NCBI RefSeq assembly: GCF_004522175.1
Contig: NZ_SDEB01000019.1
Coordinates: 1-64,000, forward strand
DNA from: Paracoccus ravus
GTDB lineage: Bacteria; Pseudomonadota; Alphaproteobacteria; Rhodobacterales; Rhodobacteraceae
Length of the DNA: 64,000 nucleotides
Direction of reading: 5' to 3'
The notes beneath the pieces are model-generated. The model worked only from the letters and a program-made list of their open reading frames with translations, made no database searches and had not been told where the DNA came from. Of the stretch, positions 28,010 through 37,154 are shown in pieces. Both the position numbers and the translations under genes were made by a program. How positions within the stretch are numbered: the stretch's first letter is position 1; each line of letters opens with the position of its first letter.

Positions 28010-31000
28010 ATGGACAAGAATAACGAAAAGGCCTTCCTGCGCTTCGCCGAATTCCTTTCGTCTCAGGGTGCGGCCAGCGACCCCGAGCGCGACATCCGCC
28101 AGCATATGCTCGCGCTGCGCAACCGACCGCTGGGGATCGGCTATGCCCAGGACAATCTGGCGGGAGGGTTTGCCGCCAATATGGCGCGCCTCTTTCCCAA
28201 GGCGGTCTCGTTCGAGGATGGGGCATTTCCCGCCGCGGATGCCTTTTTGCTGTCGGGCACGGTCTATCGGGACTCGCAGCATTCCCACAAGGGCGCGGTC
28301 CAGTCGCTGGGGCGGATGCCGTCGGGGCGCGAGACCATCCTCTTCGAGATGGCCTTTCTGGCCTCGTCGCATAGCTGGTCGCATGGCTTCCGCGAGAAAA
28401 AGCCGGAAATCGCCTGTCTCGGCTATGTATTCGATGATTTGGCCTATTATTTCATGGCCGATTACCAAAGCCGGATCAATCGCAAGCTGAACAGCGCCGA
28501 AGAGATCACCGAAACCGAGCGGCTGCGCGCGCGCGCATTGATCGACCGCATCGTGCGCGAGCGGATCAGCAAATACAATGCCCAGCCAATGTGCGCGCCC
28601 GTGGCGGATGAGGGTTATTCCCGCCGCGTTCTGGTCTGCGACCAGTCCTATGGCGATGCCTCGACCGTTTACGGCAAGATGGACGAGGCCGATTACGAGC
28701 GCATGCTGCTGGCGGCGATTGCGGAAAACCCGGATGCGGAAATCTGGGTCAAGTCGCATCCCGACACGGCCTGGGAAAAGGACAAGCGCGCGGGCTATTA
28801 CTCGCATCTGCAATCCTCGGGCCGGGTGCGCATCCTGCGCGAGCCGATGAACCCGTTCCTGCTCTTTGACCTGGTCGATACGGTTTATGTCGGGACCAGC
28901 CAGATGGGCCTCGAGGCGCTGCTGGCGGGCAAGAAGGTCGTGACCTTTGGCGCGCCCTTCTACGGAGGCTGGGGACTGACCGAGGATCGCAAGAAGATCC
29001 CGCATCGCCATCGCTACCGCGATCTCGAGTCGCTCTTTCACTATTTCTACATCTGGTATTCCATCTATTGCGTGCCAGGCAGGCCGATCCCGAGCCAGAT
29101 CGAGGATGCGCTGGACCACATCGTCCTGCATCGCCCCTATTCGCTGCCGCCGTCGCCTGCGCCCTCATCCGCGCCGCCAAAGGTCTCGGTGATCCTGCCC
29201 GTCCATAATGTCGAAAAATATCTCGAAAAGGCGCTGCGCTCGGCCATGGAGCAAAGCCTGCAGGAAATCGAGATCATCGCGGTCAATGATTGCTCGCCCG
29301 ACCGCTCGCAGGACATCATCGAAAGGCTCGCCGCCGAGGATCCGCGCATCCGCCCCGTCACGATGAGCCAAAATTCCGGTCAGGGTTTCGCGCGCAACAA
29401 GGGAATAGACCTCGCGCGGGGCGAATATCTCTGGTTTCTCGATTCGGACGACTGGTTCACCGACCGCAACTTCCTGCGCGACATCGTGGCGGTCGCGGAT
29501 GCCAATCAAAGCCAGATGGTCCGGGCAAAGAAATCCGCCGAGGCGGTTTTTGATGTCAATGACAACTTCCTGCACGAGCGCCCCGATCCCGGAGAGGCCT
29601 ATTTCACGCAGGATATCGGCGTCACGAATTTCGCCGAACATTTCGAATTGTCGCATAACCGGCATTTCTGGACCTGGCTCTACCGTCGCGATTATCTGAA
29701 CGAGCGCGAGATCCGCTTTACCACCGCGCAGTGGGAAGAGCGGCCGTTCCTGCTCAAGGCGCTGCTCGGGGCCGATCGCCTGAGCCTGACCACGCGCCCC
29801 GCCGTCACCTATCGCGTGCGCCGGAACTCGACTGCGCGCCGTGCCAAGACGCCGGCGGATGCGGAAAGCTTCCTGCAGAATTTCGAGACGGTCGGGGACC
29901 TTCTTTGCGCCCATGGCGCGGCCGACCGCCAAAGCCCATTGCGACCGCATCTGGACTTCCAGATGACCCAGTATCTGCATTACCTGTTCCTTGGCTTCTG
30001 GTATCCGACCCTGCAATCGGCAGGCTCGGCCCCACTGGAAAGCGGCTTGGCGCGCGTCGCCCAAGTGTTGCGGAAATGCGATTTCACCTCGGCGGATGTG
30101 TCCAAGGCCCCGCAAGCCCTCTCTTTGCCCCATGTCCGCAATGACGCCTATGGTTTGCTCGCCGCCGCCTTGCGCAGCGGCAGATGGGATCTGATCGACA
30201 AGGCGATCGTGTCGCGCCCGGTGGCGCAAAAGGAACTTCACGCGCTTTACCTGACCCCGCCCGAAAGCCCGGAAGCCTCCGATCTACTGCGCGCGCTCAA
30301 CCTTTATGCGCGCAATCATCTGGTGAAATCGGCAGGGCATGGCGCAGGTCCGGGCGGCAAACTCTCGCGGCCCCGGATCATCCTGCATATCGGCTCGACC
30401 AAGACCGGCAGCACGACGCTTCAGAACCTGATGTCCGATCATCGCCCCGAATTGCTGCGCAAGGGGATTTGGTATCCGGAAATCGGCCTCTTCTGGCAAA
30501 AGGACCGCCCGCACAAACAGGCCGGACACGCCGAGTTCACGCCTGCGGCGGTCGCGGATCGCGCCGATCTGCGCCATCAGATCGAAGCCGGACTGGCCCA
30601 TTTGCCGCATGTCCATACCATCGTCCTGTCCTCGGAGGCCTTCTTCCTGAACCGCAACGCGGCGCGGATCGTCGGTTACTTCAAGGACTATCCGGTCGAG
30701 ATGGTGGCCTATCTGCGGCGTCAGGACGAATGGGCCGGTTCGCAATATGCGGAATTCGTCGCCGGCGGCGCAGTGGGTCGCGTCGAGGAGCCCTTCGCCG
30801 CATGGCTCGACCGCGACGAGGTGCGGGCCTGGTTGGATTACGAGGCGCTATACCGGCATTGGCGGCGCGTCTTGCCCGAAGAACGCATTCACATGCGGAT
30901 CTATGGCGGTCTTGACGCCGAGAAAAACGCCAGTTGGGACGTGCTGCGGGATTTCGCCGAGGTCACTGGGTTGCCCGAGTTGCTGGACTTGCCCGTCCCC

Positions 31001-31840
31001 GAGAAACACAAGCGCAATGCCGAACGGCTGTCGACGGCCCATGTCGAATTGCTGCGCCGCTATGGCAATGCCGACTTCGCCGACCGCGAGGCCTATTTCC
31101 GCTTCATCGAAGAGGTGACGACCGGCCTCAATACCTGGCGCGCGTCGAAAGCCATGCCGATGCCCGGACCGTGGTTTTTGACCGATGAATTGTCGCGGCG
31201 GATCATGGCAGCGGCGGAACCTGGGAATGCCGCCCTGGCCGCGCATATTGCCGGGGCGGAAGCCGATCTCTTTCCGCGCCGTGCCGCGCCGCCCGAGCCG
31301 ACGGGTATCCATGTCGAAGAGCTTGCCTTGATCGATGCGGCCTTTGCTCGGCATCGCAGACCCGAGCGCCGGCGCGCCCATCCCGTTGCAGGCGCAGCGA
31401 CACAAGCCCGCGACGCCTTCGCACAAGAGGCGAGGCGCGACGGGGAGATCGTGAATTACGGGCTTTTCGGATGGCGCTACTGGCTCTTGACGCCCATGAT
31501 CGACCATCTGCTCTTCAAGCGCCGCGTCGGGCCGGATCTGCGTGCGCAATATCGCAAGGAACCTGCAGATTTCGCGCGCAAATACTGGTCTACGAACCGC
31601 CCCATGATGACGCGCATGTTCTATCCCGAAGGGAACGTCCTCGGTCCGCGAAACATGCTGCGTATCTGGGTACCGCTGCTCGAGCCGTTTTTTGCACGCC
31701 GGGGCGGCCGGCGGGCGGTGACGGCTCTGCATGAGGACCCGGTGCGTCTCATGCGTAGTCTCAACCAGCCCTTGAACCGGATCATCGGGCGCATCCTCTT
31801 TCCCCTTGGTGAGTTGCGCCCCCGGGCCCGAAAGCCGTGA
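28010..31840 (+). CDS. Multidomain capsule enzyme: KpsC-like, GT2, sulfotransferase-like
   Basis: This 1276-residue protein has at least three enzyme-like regions. Residues 40-375 resemble the KpsC/LipB capsule synthesis domain (PF05159; Kdo transferase-like), with KSHPDTAWEKD, GTSQMGLEALLAGKKVVTFG and FYGGWGLTEDR (about 318). Residues 389-620 are a family 2 glycosyltransferase (KVSVILPVHNVEKYLEKALR, DSDDWF at about 477). From about 790, HIGSTKTGSTTLQNLM is a sulfotransferase-type PAPS-binding loop, followed by LSSEAFFL and YLRRQDEWAGSQYAEF, to about 1080. The last 150 residues (FGWRYWLLTPMIDHLLFKRR and on) are not recognised. It probably assembles and sulfates an anionic surface glycan in the cytoplasm. 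No internal stop or frameshift is seen. Confidence 0.83.
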   Translation: MDKNNEKAFLRFAEFLSSQGAASDPERDIRQHMLALRNRPLGIGYAQDNLAGGFAANMARLFPKAVSFEDGAFPAADAFLLSGTVYRDSQHSHKGAVQSLGRMPSGRETILFEMAFLASSHSWSHGFREKKPEIACLGYVFDDLAYYFMADYQSRINRKLNSAEEITETERLRARALIDRIVRERISKYNAQPMCAPVADEGYSRRVLVCDQSYGDASTVYGKMDEADYERMLLAAIAENPDAEIWVKSHPDTAWEKDKRAGYYSHLQSSGRVRILREPMNPFLLFDLVDTVYVGTSQMGLEALLAGKKVVTFGAPFYGGWGLTEDRKKIPHRHRYRDLESLFHYFYIWYSIYCVPGRPIPSQIEDALDHIVLHRPYSLPPSPAPSSAPPKVSVILPVHNVEKYLEKALRSAMEQSLQEIEIIAVNDCSPDRSQDIIERLAAEDPRIRPVTMSQNSGQGFARNKGIDLARGEYLWFLDSDDWFTDRNFLRDIVAVADANQSQMVRAKKSAEAVFDVNDNFLHERPDPGEAYFTQDIGVTNFAEHFELSHNRHFWTWLYRRDYLNEREIRFTTAQWEERPFLLKALLGADRLSLTTRPAVTYRVRRNSTARRAKTPADAESFLQNFETVGDLLCAHGAADRQSPLRPHLDFQMTQYLHYLFLGFWYPTLQSAGSAPLESGLARVAQVLRKCDFTSADVSKAPQALSLPHVRNDAYGLLAAALRSGRWDLIDKAIVSRPVAQKELHALYLTPPESPEASDLLRALNLYARNHLVKSAGHGAGPGGKLSRPRIILHIGSTKTGSTTLQNLMSDHRPELLRKGIWYPEIGLFWQKDRPHKQAGHAEFTPAAVADRADLRHQIEAGLAHLPHVHTIVLSSEAFFLNRNAARIVGYFKDYPVEMVAYLRRQDEWAGSQYAEFVAGGAVGRVEEPFAAWLDRDEVRAWLDYEALYRHWRRVLPEERIHMRIYGGLDAEKNASWDVLRDFAEVTGLPELLDLPVPEKHKRNAERLSTAHVELLRRYGNADFADREAYFRFIEEVTTGLNTWRASKAMPMPGPWFLTDELSRRIMAAAEPGNAALAAHIAGAEADLFPRRAAPPEPTGIHVEELALIDAAFARHRRPERRRAHPVAGAATQARDAFAQEARRDGEIVNYGLFGWRYWLLTPMIDHLLFKRRVGPDLRAQYRKEPADFARKYWSTNRPMMTRMFYPEGNVLGPRNMLRIWVPLLEPFFARRGGRRAVTALHEDPVRLMRSLNQPLNRIIGRILFPLGELRPRARKP

Positions 31841-32967
31841 GCAGCACGTTGCACCCCGATCAGCATGACGGCCCGCGCCCGGATGTGATCTTGGAATTGC
31901 CCGAGCCCTGGTTCGCCAATCCCGATGACGGTCACCATCACCGGATGCTCTACACCAGCCTCCTCTCGGCGCTGGCGCGGATCGAGGCGCGCATTCTGCT
32001 GCGTCCGCTGGGCTTCGGTATGGATGAGGCACCGCGAGAGGCCGGGCCGGGCCAGTTGGTGATCTCTTATCATTCACGCGGCGAGGGGCCGGGCGTCCTG
32101 CGATTCAAGGAAAGCTACATTTCCGGCCATTACAGCATGGACCGGCTGGGCTATGCCGGGTTTTCCGAACTGGCCCGCCACCCCGAACGCTTTCATGCCG
32201 AAATCGCTGCTTTCGATCTGCCTCGCGGCCGCGCGTGCGTTTCGAGACTGCAAAGCGATTTCACCCAGCGCAATCTTTCGAAATATCGCCAACCTTCGCG
32301 TGATTCCGACGCGCTGCCAGAGCGGTATTTCTTCTTTCCATTGCAGACCGTCGATGACCCGGTTGCCTCTCTGGCCGAGATCGACCAGATCGACGCGCTT
32401 GAGGCCGTGCTTCGCCACGCGTCATCGCGCGGCGTCGCGGTCATCGCCAAACGCCATCCGCTCTGTCGCGCCAAAAGGGTCGCCCATCGGCTCACCGGTC
32501 TTGCCGCCGAATATCCCTGCCTCCAGATCCGCGACGGCTCGGTGCATCGCTATATCGAGCAAGCCAAGGCGGTCATCGGCTGCAATTCCGGGGTCCTGTT
32601 CGAAAGCCTGATCCACGGGCGTCCGGTCGTGACATTCGGCAAGTCGGATTTTCGGGCCTTGACCGTTCCGGCCAGAAATATTGAGGAGATTCCCGCCGCG
32701 CTGGATGCCGCCCTGCCGCCCGATGCGGATGCAGTGGCGCGATTTGTCGGCTGGTATCTGAACGCCTATTGCACCCGCGCCGATGATGTCGACCATCTTG
32801 AGAAACGGATCCTTGGGGCGCTTTCGGAACTGGGTGCAACCACATTCCGAGCCTCGGCAACGACGCGCCAGATGCGGGCATTCGCCCGGCGCGAAAAGAT
32901 CCGCCGACGCGAGGCGATCTGGGGCCGCAGCCCCATCATCCGTCTGCTCAGCCGGCTCGTGCCCTGA
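31837..32967 (+). CDS. KpsC/LipB-like capsular polysaccharide glycosyltransferase
   Basis: A 376-residue protein related in its C-terminal half to the capsule synthesis family PF05159: AKRHPLCRAKRVAH near residue 204 and VIGCNSGVLFESLIHGRPVV at 246-265, the segment expected to bind the sugar nucleotide. The N-terminal half is unrecognised (VISYHSRGEGPGVLRFKESY). It starts with GTG overlapping the stop of the preceding gene (GTGA), so the two are co-translated. It likely transfers Kdo or another sugar to the growing glycan; the substrate is not determined. Confidence 0.75.
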   Translation: MSSTLHPDQHDGPRPDVILELPEPWFANPDDGHHHRMLYTSLLSALARIEARILLRPLGFGMDEAPREAGPGQLVISYHSRGEGPGVLRFKESYISGHYSMDRLGYAGFSELARHPERFHAEIAAFDLPRGRACVSRLQSDFTQRNLSKYRQPSRDSDALPERYFFFPLQTVDDPVASLAEIDQIDALEAVLRHASSRGVAVIAKRHPLCRAKRVAHRLTGLAAEYPCLQIRDGSVHRYIEQAKAVIGCNSGVLFESLIHGRPVVTFGKSDFRALTVPARNIEEIPAALDAALPPDADAVARFVGWYLNAYCTRADDVDHLEKRILGALSELGATTFRASATTRQMRAFARREKIRRREAIWGRSPIIRLLSRLVP

Positions 32968-32980
32968 GGGCGGACCGCCC
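32968..32980. terminator. Short GC hairpin between convergent genes
   Basis: GGGCGG-A-CCGCCC fills the 19-base gap between the KpsC-like gene and glf, which converge. The one-base loop is too tight for a classic terminator, but the dyad could pause both transcripts. Confidence 0.35.
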
Positions 32981-32986
32981 GCTGTT

Positions 32987-34090
32987 TCAGCGCCTTGCGA
33001 GAAACTCTTCGGCGACGGCCAGCGCTGCGGCAATGCTCATATCCATGTCGAGATAGGCATAGGTCCCAAGCCTGCCCAGAAAGGTCACATGCGTTTCGGC
33101 GGCCGCAAGTTGTTCGTAACCGGCCAGCATCCGCTGTTCGGCCGCAAGCCGGATCGGGTAATAGGGCGTGTCCCCGCGCCCCGCCGCGCGGCTGTATTCC
33201 CGGTAGCAGACGCTTCCCGAATGGCTTTCCCAAGGCGCGAAATGTTTGTGTTCGGTGATCCGCGTATAGGGCACATCGGCATCGGCATAGTTCATCACCG
33301 CGCAGCCCTGATAATCGCCCTGATAGCGGAACTCCTCGAAATCCAGGGTCCGATAGGCCAGATCGCCCAGCCGAAAATCAAAGAATTCGTCCAGTTTTCC
33401 GGTCCAGAAAAGATGGTCATAGTCCGAACGCATCTCTGGCCGATACGCTCTTCCAAGCTCGGTCCTGATCCGTGGATGATCCAGAACACCGGCGGTCAAA
33501 TCCGTATAGCCTTGTCGCGGAATGCCTTGATATTTATGAGCGAAATACCGGTCATTGTAATCGAAGCGCAGCGGAAGCCGCTTCAGCACGCTGGCCGGCA
33601 GATCTCGCGCGGCACAGCCCCATTGCTTTTCGGTATACCCCTTGAAGAATGCCTCATAAATTCCGCGTCCAACCAGACTTAGCGCCTGTTCCTCGAAGTT
33701 TCCGGGGTTGCCATCGGGGCATTCGGCCAGTTCTGCGCAAAACGCCCGCGCCTCGTCCGGGCGCATGGCCGTGCCAAAGAACTGGTTTATCGTCAGTAGG
33801 TTGATCGGCATGGCGTGGACCCGCCCGCTTAGGGTGATCTTGACCCGGTGGTCAAAGGCCATCATCTCGGCAAAGCGGTTCACATAGGTCCAGACCCGCA
33901 GGTCGTCGGTATGAAAGATATGCGGGCCATAGCGATGGACCATGATCCCGGTCTCGGGGTCACGTTCGGTATGACAATTTCCCGCAGGATGCGCGCGCTG
34001 GTCGATCACATGGCAGGAATATCCTGCCTCAGCCAATTGGCGGGCAATGACGGCACCTGAGAGACCCGCTCCAACCACTAGAATTTTCAT
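32987..34090 (-). CDS. glf: UDP-galactopyranose mutase
   Basis: The 367-residue FAD enzyme starts with the Rossmann motif VVGAGLSGAVIARQLAEAGY (Gly7-x-Gly9-x-x-Gly12) and has the family segments HRYGPHIFHTDDLRVW, EKQWG and RYDYNDRYF-like FDYNDRYFAHKYQGIP. Near the end GRGDTPYYPIR provides the Arg and Tyr residues that hold the UDP-sugar. It interconverts UDP-galactopyranose and UDP-galactofuranose in the cytoplasm, so the glycan made here probably contains galactofuranose. It is transcribed against the KpsC-like gene and 15 bases downstream of the DUF4422 gene. Confidence 0.95.
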   Translation of the reverse strand: MKILVVGAGLSGAVIARQLAEAGYSCHVIDQRAHPAGNCHTERDPETGIMVHRYGPHIFHTDDLRVWTYVNRFAEMMAFDHRVKITLSGRVHAMPINLLTINQFFGTAMRPDEARAFCAELAECPDGNPGNFEEQALSLVGRGIYEAFFKGYTEKQWGCAARDLPASVLKRLPLRFDYNDRYFAHKYQGIPRQGYTDLTAGVLDHPRIRTELGRAYRPEMRSDYDHLFWTGKLDEFFDFRLGDLAYRTLDFEEFRYQGDYQGCAVMNYADADVPYTRITEHKHFAPWESHSGSVCYREYSRAAGRGDTPYYPIRLAAEQRMLAGYEQLAAAETHVTFLGRLGTYAYLDMDMSIAAALAVAEEFLARR

Positions 34091-34105
34091 GTTATTCCGT
34101 CTTTT

Positions 34106-35002
34106 CTATCGTGCCCGGATCGCATGGACCAAGGGTATCTGGCGCCGCATGACCCATTTCACGCGCTGCGCCGCGCCGGCGCGCGCCACCGGTTCGGGAT
34201 CTACATTCAGCACCACCGCATCGCGGATATGCAGGCCCGGATAGAGGCTGTGCAGACGCGGCCCGGCCAGATAGGCGGTCAGCAGGCGCTCGGCCAGAAA
34301 GCCGGCATAGCGGGCCTGATAGCCGGTCCTGGCCCCGCCCTGCTGCGCCAGTTTCTCATGCACAGCGCCGATCACATCGAAAAGCAGGGTGCTGTAATCC
34401 TCGAATACGGGGCGGCGCATGATGAACATATTGCCGATGCGCAAAGCGCTGTCGTCGAGCGCCCGCCGCAGGTCCTCGACGAAATCGGGACGACGCTCGG
34501 CCACGACCTGTTCCAAAAGGTTCAGGTCGGCCACGTCATGGCAGCGCGCATATTGGCGCCTCAGGGTAAAGCGCAGCCGGGTCGGCGCGGCGGCGATTAT
34601 GTCGCAATCCGGCTGATCGAGGAATGTCGCCACACTTCGAGCGTAAGCCGCCGGGTCAAAGCCAAGTTCGTAATGTTCGGGATGGCGCCGCGCGGGCCGC
34701 CGCGCCGCAAGATCCAGAAACCGGCGGTAATGCATCAGGCCGAGAAATTCCGCCCCCGGATCATTGCGCCAGATCCAGTAATGCGCCGTGAGTTCGCAAT
34801 GCGACGGGTTGAGATCCGAGATATGCGCGCCCGTGTCATCGCCGATCATGGCAAGCTTTTGCGCAGCACCGTGCCGACCCACCTGGATCGGCACGAGCCC
34901 CTCGCCCGCAACCAGGGGCGCGGGCTTGTGATAGGCCACATAGACCCGACCCTTCCTGCTCTGGCCGGAGTCGTGGCGATGAGATGCGTCCGGATCTTGC
35001 AT
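34106..35002 (-). CDS. DUF4422-domain glycosyltransferase
   Basis: The 298-residue protein matches DUF4422 (PF14393), a family found in capsule and O-antigen loci, often next to glf. Visible segments are VAYHKPAPL, PIQVGRHGA, NPSHCELTAHYWIWRND, FLGLMHYRRFL and GNMFIMRRPVFEDYSTLLFD. The nearest functional guess is a galactosyl- or galactofuranosyltransferase acting with Glf. No signal peptide or membrane helix is seen. The start codon has only a poor ribosome site, so the true start could be slightly downstream. Confidence 0.8.
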   Translation of the reverse strand: MQDPDASHRHDSGQSRKGRVYVAYHKPAPLVAGEGLVPIQVGRHGAAQKLAMIGDDTGAHISDLNPSHCELTAHYWIWRNDPGAEFLGLMHYRRFLDLAARRPARRHPEHYELGFDPAAYARSVATFLDQPDCDIIAAAPTRLRFTLRRQYARCHDVADLNLLEQVVAERRPDFVEDLRRALDDSALRIGNMFIMRRPVFEDYSTLLFDVIGAVHEKLAQQGGARTGYQARYAGFLAERLLTAYLAGPRLHSLYPGLHIRDAVVLNVDPEPVARAGAAQRVKWVMRRQIPLVHAIRAR

Positions 35003-35068
35003 AGGTTTGTCCGTTTGGGTTTTGGCAAGCCTAAGATGCCCCGGCGCGGAGGTCCACTCCCCAAGCCG

Positions 35069-35454
35069 TCAGGGGTTCACCACAGCCGCGAGGTCGATCG
35101 ACTGCTCAGGCCCGATTGCCAGTTCGAAAAATGCCCGGTTGCGGGCGATACGCTCGTCCTCCCAGTCCCACCAACGCAGTTCCTGCATCTGGGCGACAAC
35201 CTCGGGGGTGAAGCGATGGCGCAGGACCTTGGCCGGACAACCCGCCGCAATTGCGAAATCGGGAATGTCACGCGTCACGGTCGCCCCGGCTGCGACAACC
35301 GCGCCATGACCGACGCTGACGCCGGAAAGGACATTCACCTTGTCTCCGATCCACAGATTATGACCGATCTGGACAGGCCCCTTGTTCTCGGCCGGATATC
35401 GGTCTGAACGGACAGATCAAAGAAACTCAGAAGTTCATTTTCGGAAAACAACAT
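35069..35454 (-). pseudogene. Frameshifted hexapeptide acetyltransferase (CatB/XAT type)
   Basis: The downstream part is a clear left-handed beta-helix acetyltransferase: GPVQIGHNLWIGDKVNVLSG, HGAVVAAGATVTRDIPDFAI, AGCPAKVLRHRF and WWDWEDERI. Reading upstream, this frame meets TGA just before SVRSDRYPAENKG, while a neighbouring frame provides the expected preceding sequence LFSENELLSFFDLS from an ATG at 35452-35454. One base seems to be missing near 35395-35400. Earlier beta-helix repeats are also absent, so the gene is both frameshifted and probably truncated at its 5' end. A sequencing error could explain the shift but not the shortness. It would have O-acetylated the glycan. Confidence 0.7.
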
Positions 35455-35538
35455 GCTGGTCGTTCAACTCTGCGACACCCTGCCTGACGGTCCGGAGATT
35501 GCCACCGATGGGGTCCGATGATCAAGCGCAGCCCCTCA

Positions 35539-36375
35539 TCAGCCACGCGGAAGATCGACCAGCGCGCGGGTCAGCGGGTGCTCTGGATCAAGGAGCCCGT
35601 CGATAATGTCGAAGTGATGGCGGTCTGGTTCGACCACGCATTCCGTCGCCGCCCCCAGACCCAGCCAGATATTCGCCAAAAGCGCGTTCTGCCGCCGGAA
35701 TTCCGAGGTTTCCATACTGCCCGCCCAGCAGCTTAGTCGCGCCCCCTCGATCGGGCGCAAGAGAACGGGGCTTTCACGCTCGGCCTCATCCGCGTCGAGC
35801 GACAGGGCCTCGCGGCGCCACGTCCCGCAGAGCGGCCGGAGGTCATGCAATCCCGAGATCGAGACGACCTTGGCGATCCTGCTCTGCACCGCCGGATCCA
35901 GCGGCGCATCCCGGCACAGCATCCGGCTCACGAGATGCCCGCCCGCCGAATGCCCGGCAAGGAGGATGGGTCCGGCGATCTGGACTGCGGCGGCTGCGAT
36001 GGCGGTCCCGATTTCGTGCGTGATCCCGGAAATCCGGTTCTCGGGGCAAAGCGTATATTCCGGCATTGCGACAGCGAAACCATGGGCCAGCGGCCCGGCA
36101 GCGAAATGCGACCAGTAACTGCGGTCGAGATGCATCCAGAAACCGCCATGGACATAGACCGCCAAACCACGCGGTTCGCCTGGAGGCAGGAAAAGGTCGT
36201 AGCGGTTGCGCGGCCCCACCCCGTAGCTCAGCCCCAGTCGTGCCCGTCCTGCACTTTCGCAGGCGGCCCGGAAGGCGCGGGCGGGCTCGACCCATTGCGC
36301 GGGCCAGGTGTCGCCGTTCGGAATGTTCGAACTGTTGTCATAGACGGGGTCCCAGTCATCGATCCGGCGCAGCAT
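35539..36375 (-). CDS. Alpha/beta hydrolase, kynurenine formamidase-like
   Basis: The 278-residue hydrolase opens with DPVYDNSSNIPNGDTW, typical of the KynB/arylformamidase-like group, and has the oxyanion-hole motif HGGFW (76-80), nucleophile elbow GHSAGGH with Ser143, and a C-terminal HHFDIIDGL supplying the catalytic His. It cleaves an ester or amide; N-formylkynurenine is one possibility, but no other tryptophan-degradation gene is nearby. The start at 36375 is chosen because GAGGAAGC precedes it. It follows livF by about 90 bases on the same strand, so its substrate may be what the ABC transporter imports. Confidence 0.8.
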   Translation of the reverse strand: MLRRIDDWDPVYDNSSNIPNGDTWPAQWVEPARAFRAACESAGRARLGLSYGVGPRNRYDLFLPPGEPRGLAVYVHGGFWMHLDRSYWSHFAAGPLAHGFAVAMPEYTLCPENRISGITHEIGTAIAAAAVQIAGPILLAGHSAGGHLVSRMLCRDAPLDPAVQSRIAKVVSISGLHDLRPLCGTWRREALSLDADEAERESPVLLRPIEGARLSCWAGSMETSEFRRQNALLANIWLGLGAATECVVEPDRHHFDIIDGLLDPEHPLTRALVDLPRG

Positions 36376-36464
36376 GCTTCCTCGGGCTTTGATTGTTCCA
36401 GATGGTCGGTCGGTCATAGCGAATTTGGGTTTCGCCCGTAAGGGGTTGAAAGTTCAATGCCGTC

Positions 36465-37154
36465 TTACAGATGCAGGAAACGCGCTATGGTGGCGGGATC
36501 TTCCGTCAGCGCGCTGCTCTCTCCGCTCCAGACCACGCGGCCCTTCTGGATCACGACATGCCGGTCGGCCAGCCTGCTCAGGGCGTCGATATTCTTGTCG
36601 ATGACCAGAATGGCCACCCCTTCGGATTTAAGCTCACGCAGGCAGGTCCAGATCTCGTCCCGGATGAGTGGCGCGAGGCCCTCGGTCGCCTCGTCCAGCA
36701 CGAGCAGTTCCGGATTGGTCATCAAGGCGCGCCCGATCGCCAGCATCTGCTGCTCGCCACCCGAAAGCTGGTCGCCCATGTTCCGGCGACGCTCGGCGAG
36801 ACGGGGAAAAAACCGAAAGATCCGCTCGAGCGTCCATGCGCCGCGCCCCCGCGCGGTCGCGACCAGATTTTCCTCGACCGTCAGAGGCGCAAAGACCTGC
36901 CTGCCTTCGGGAACAAGACCCAGCCCCGCGCGGGCGATCACATGGGGCGGCGCGCCGGTCACGGCACGCCCGTCGATCGCGATCTGTCCCGCACTGGGCC
37001 GCAGCAGGCCAAAGATTGCCCGAACCGTGGTGGTCTTTCCCATGCCATTGCGGCCCAAGAGCGTCACGACCTCGCCCCGGTCGATCGCGAGGTCGATCCC
37101 GAACAGCACGCGGCTGTCGCCATAGCCAGCTTTCAGACCCTCGACGCGCAGCAC
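36465..37154 (-). CDS. livF: Branched-chain amino acid-type ABC transporter ATPase LivF
   Basis: A 229-residue ATPase: Walker A LLGRNGMGKTTT (33-43), Q-loop near LGLVPEGRQVFAPLTVEENL (the LivF-type PEGR motif), signature LSGGEQQML, Walker B LLVLDEATEGLAP. It is the last transporter gene and its start overlaps the end of livG by 22 bases. With LivG it powers the LivHM channel. The loaded compound may be a branched-chain amino acid, an amide or an aromatic acid. Confidence 0.93.
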   Translation of the reverse strand: MLRVEGLKAGYGDSRVLFGIDLAIDRGEVVTLLGRNGMGKTTTVRAIFGLLRPSAGQIAIDGRAVTGAPPHVIARAGLGLVPEGRQVFAPLTVEENLVATARGRGAWTLERIFRFFPRLAERRRNMGDQLSGGEQQMLAIGRALMTNPELLVLDEATEGLAPLIRDEIWTCLRELKSEGVAILVIDKNIDALSRLADRHVVIQKGRVVWSGESSALTEDPATIARFLHL

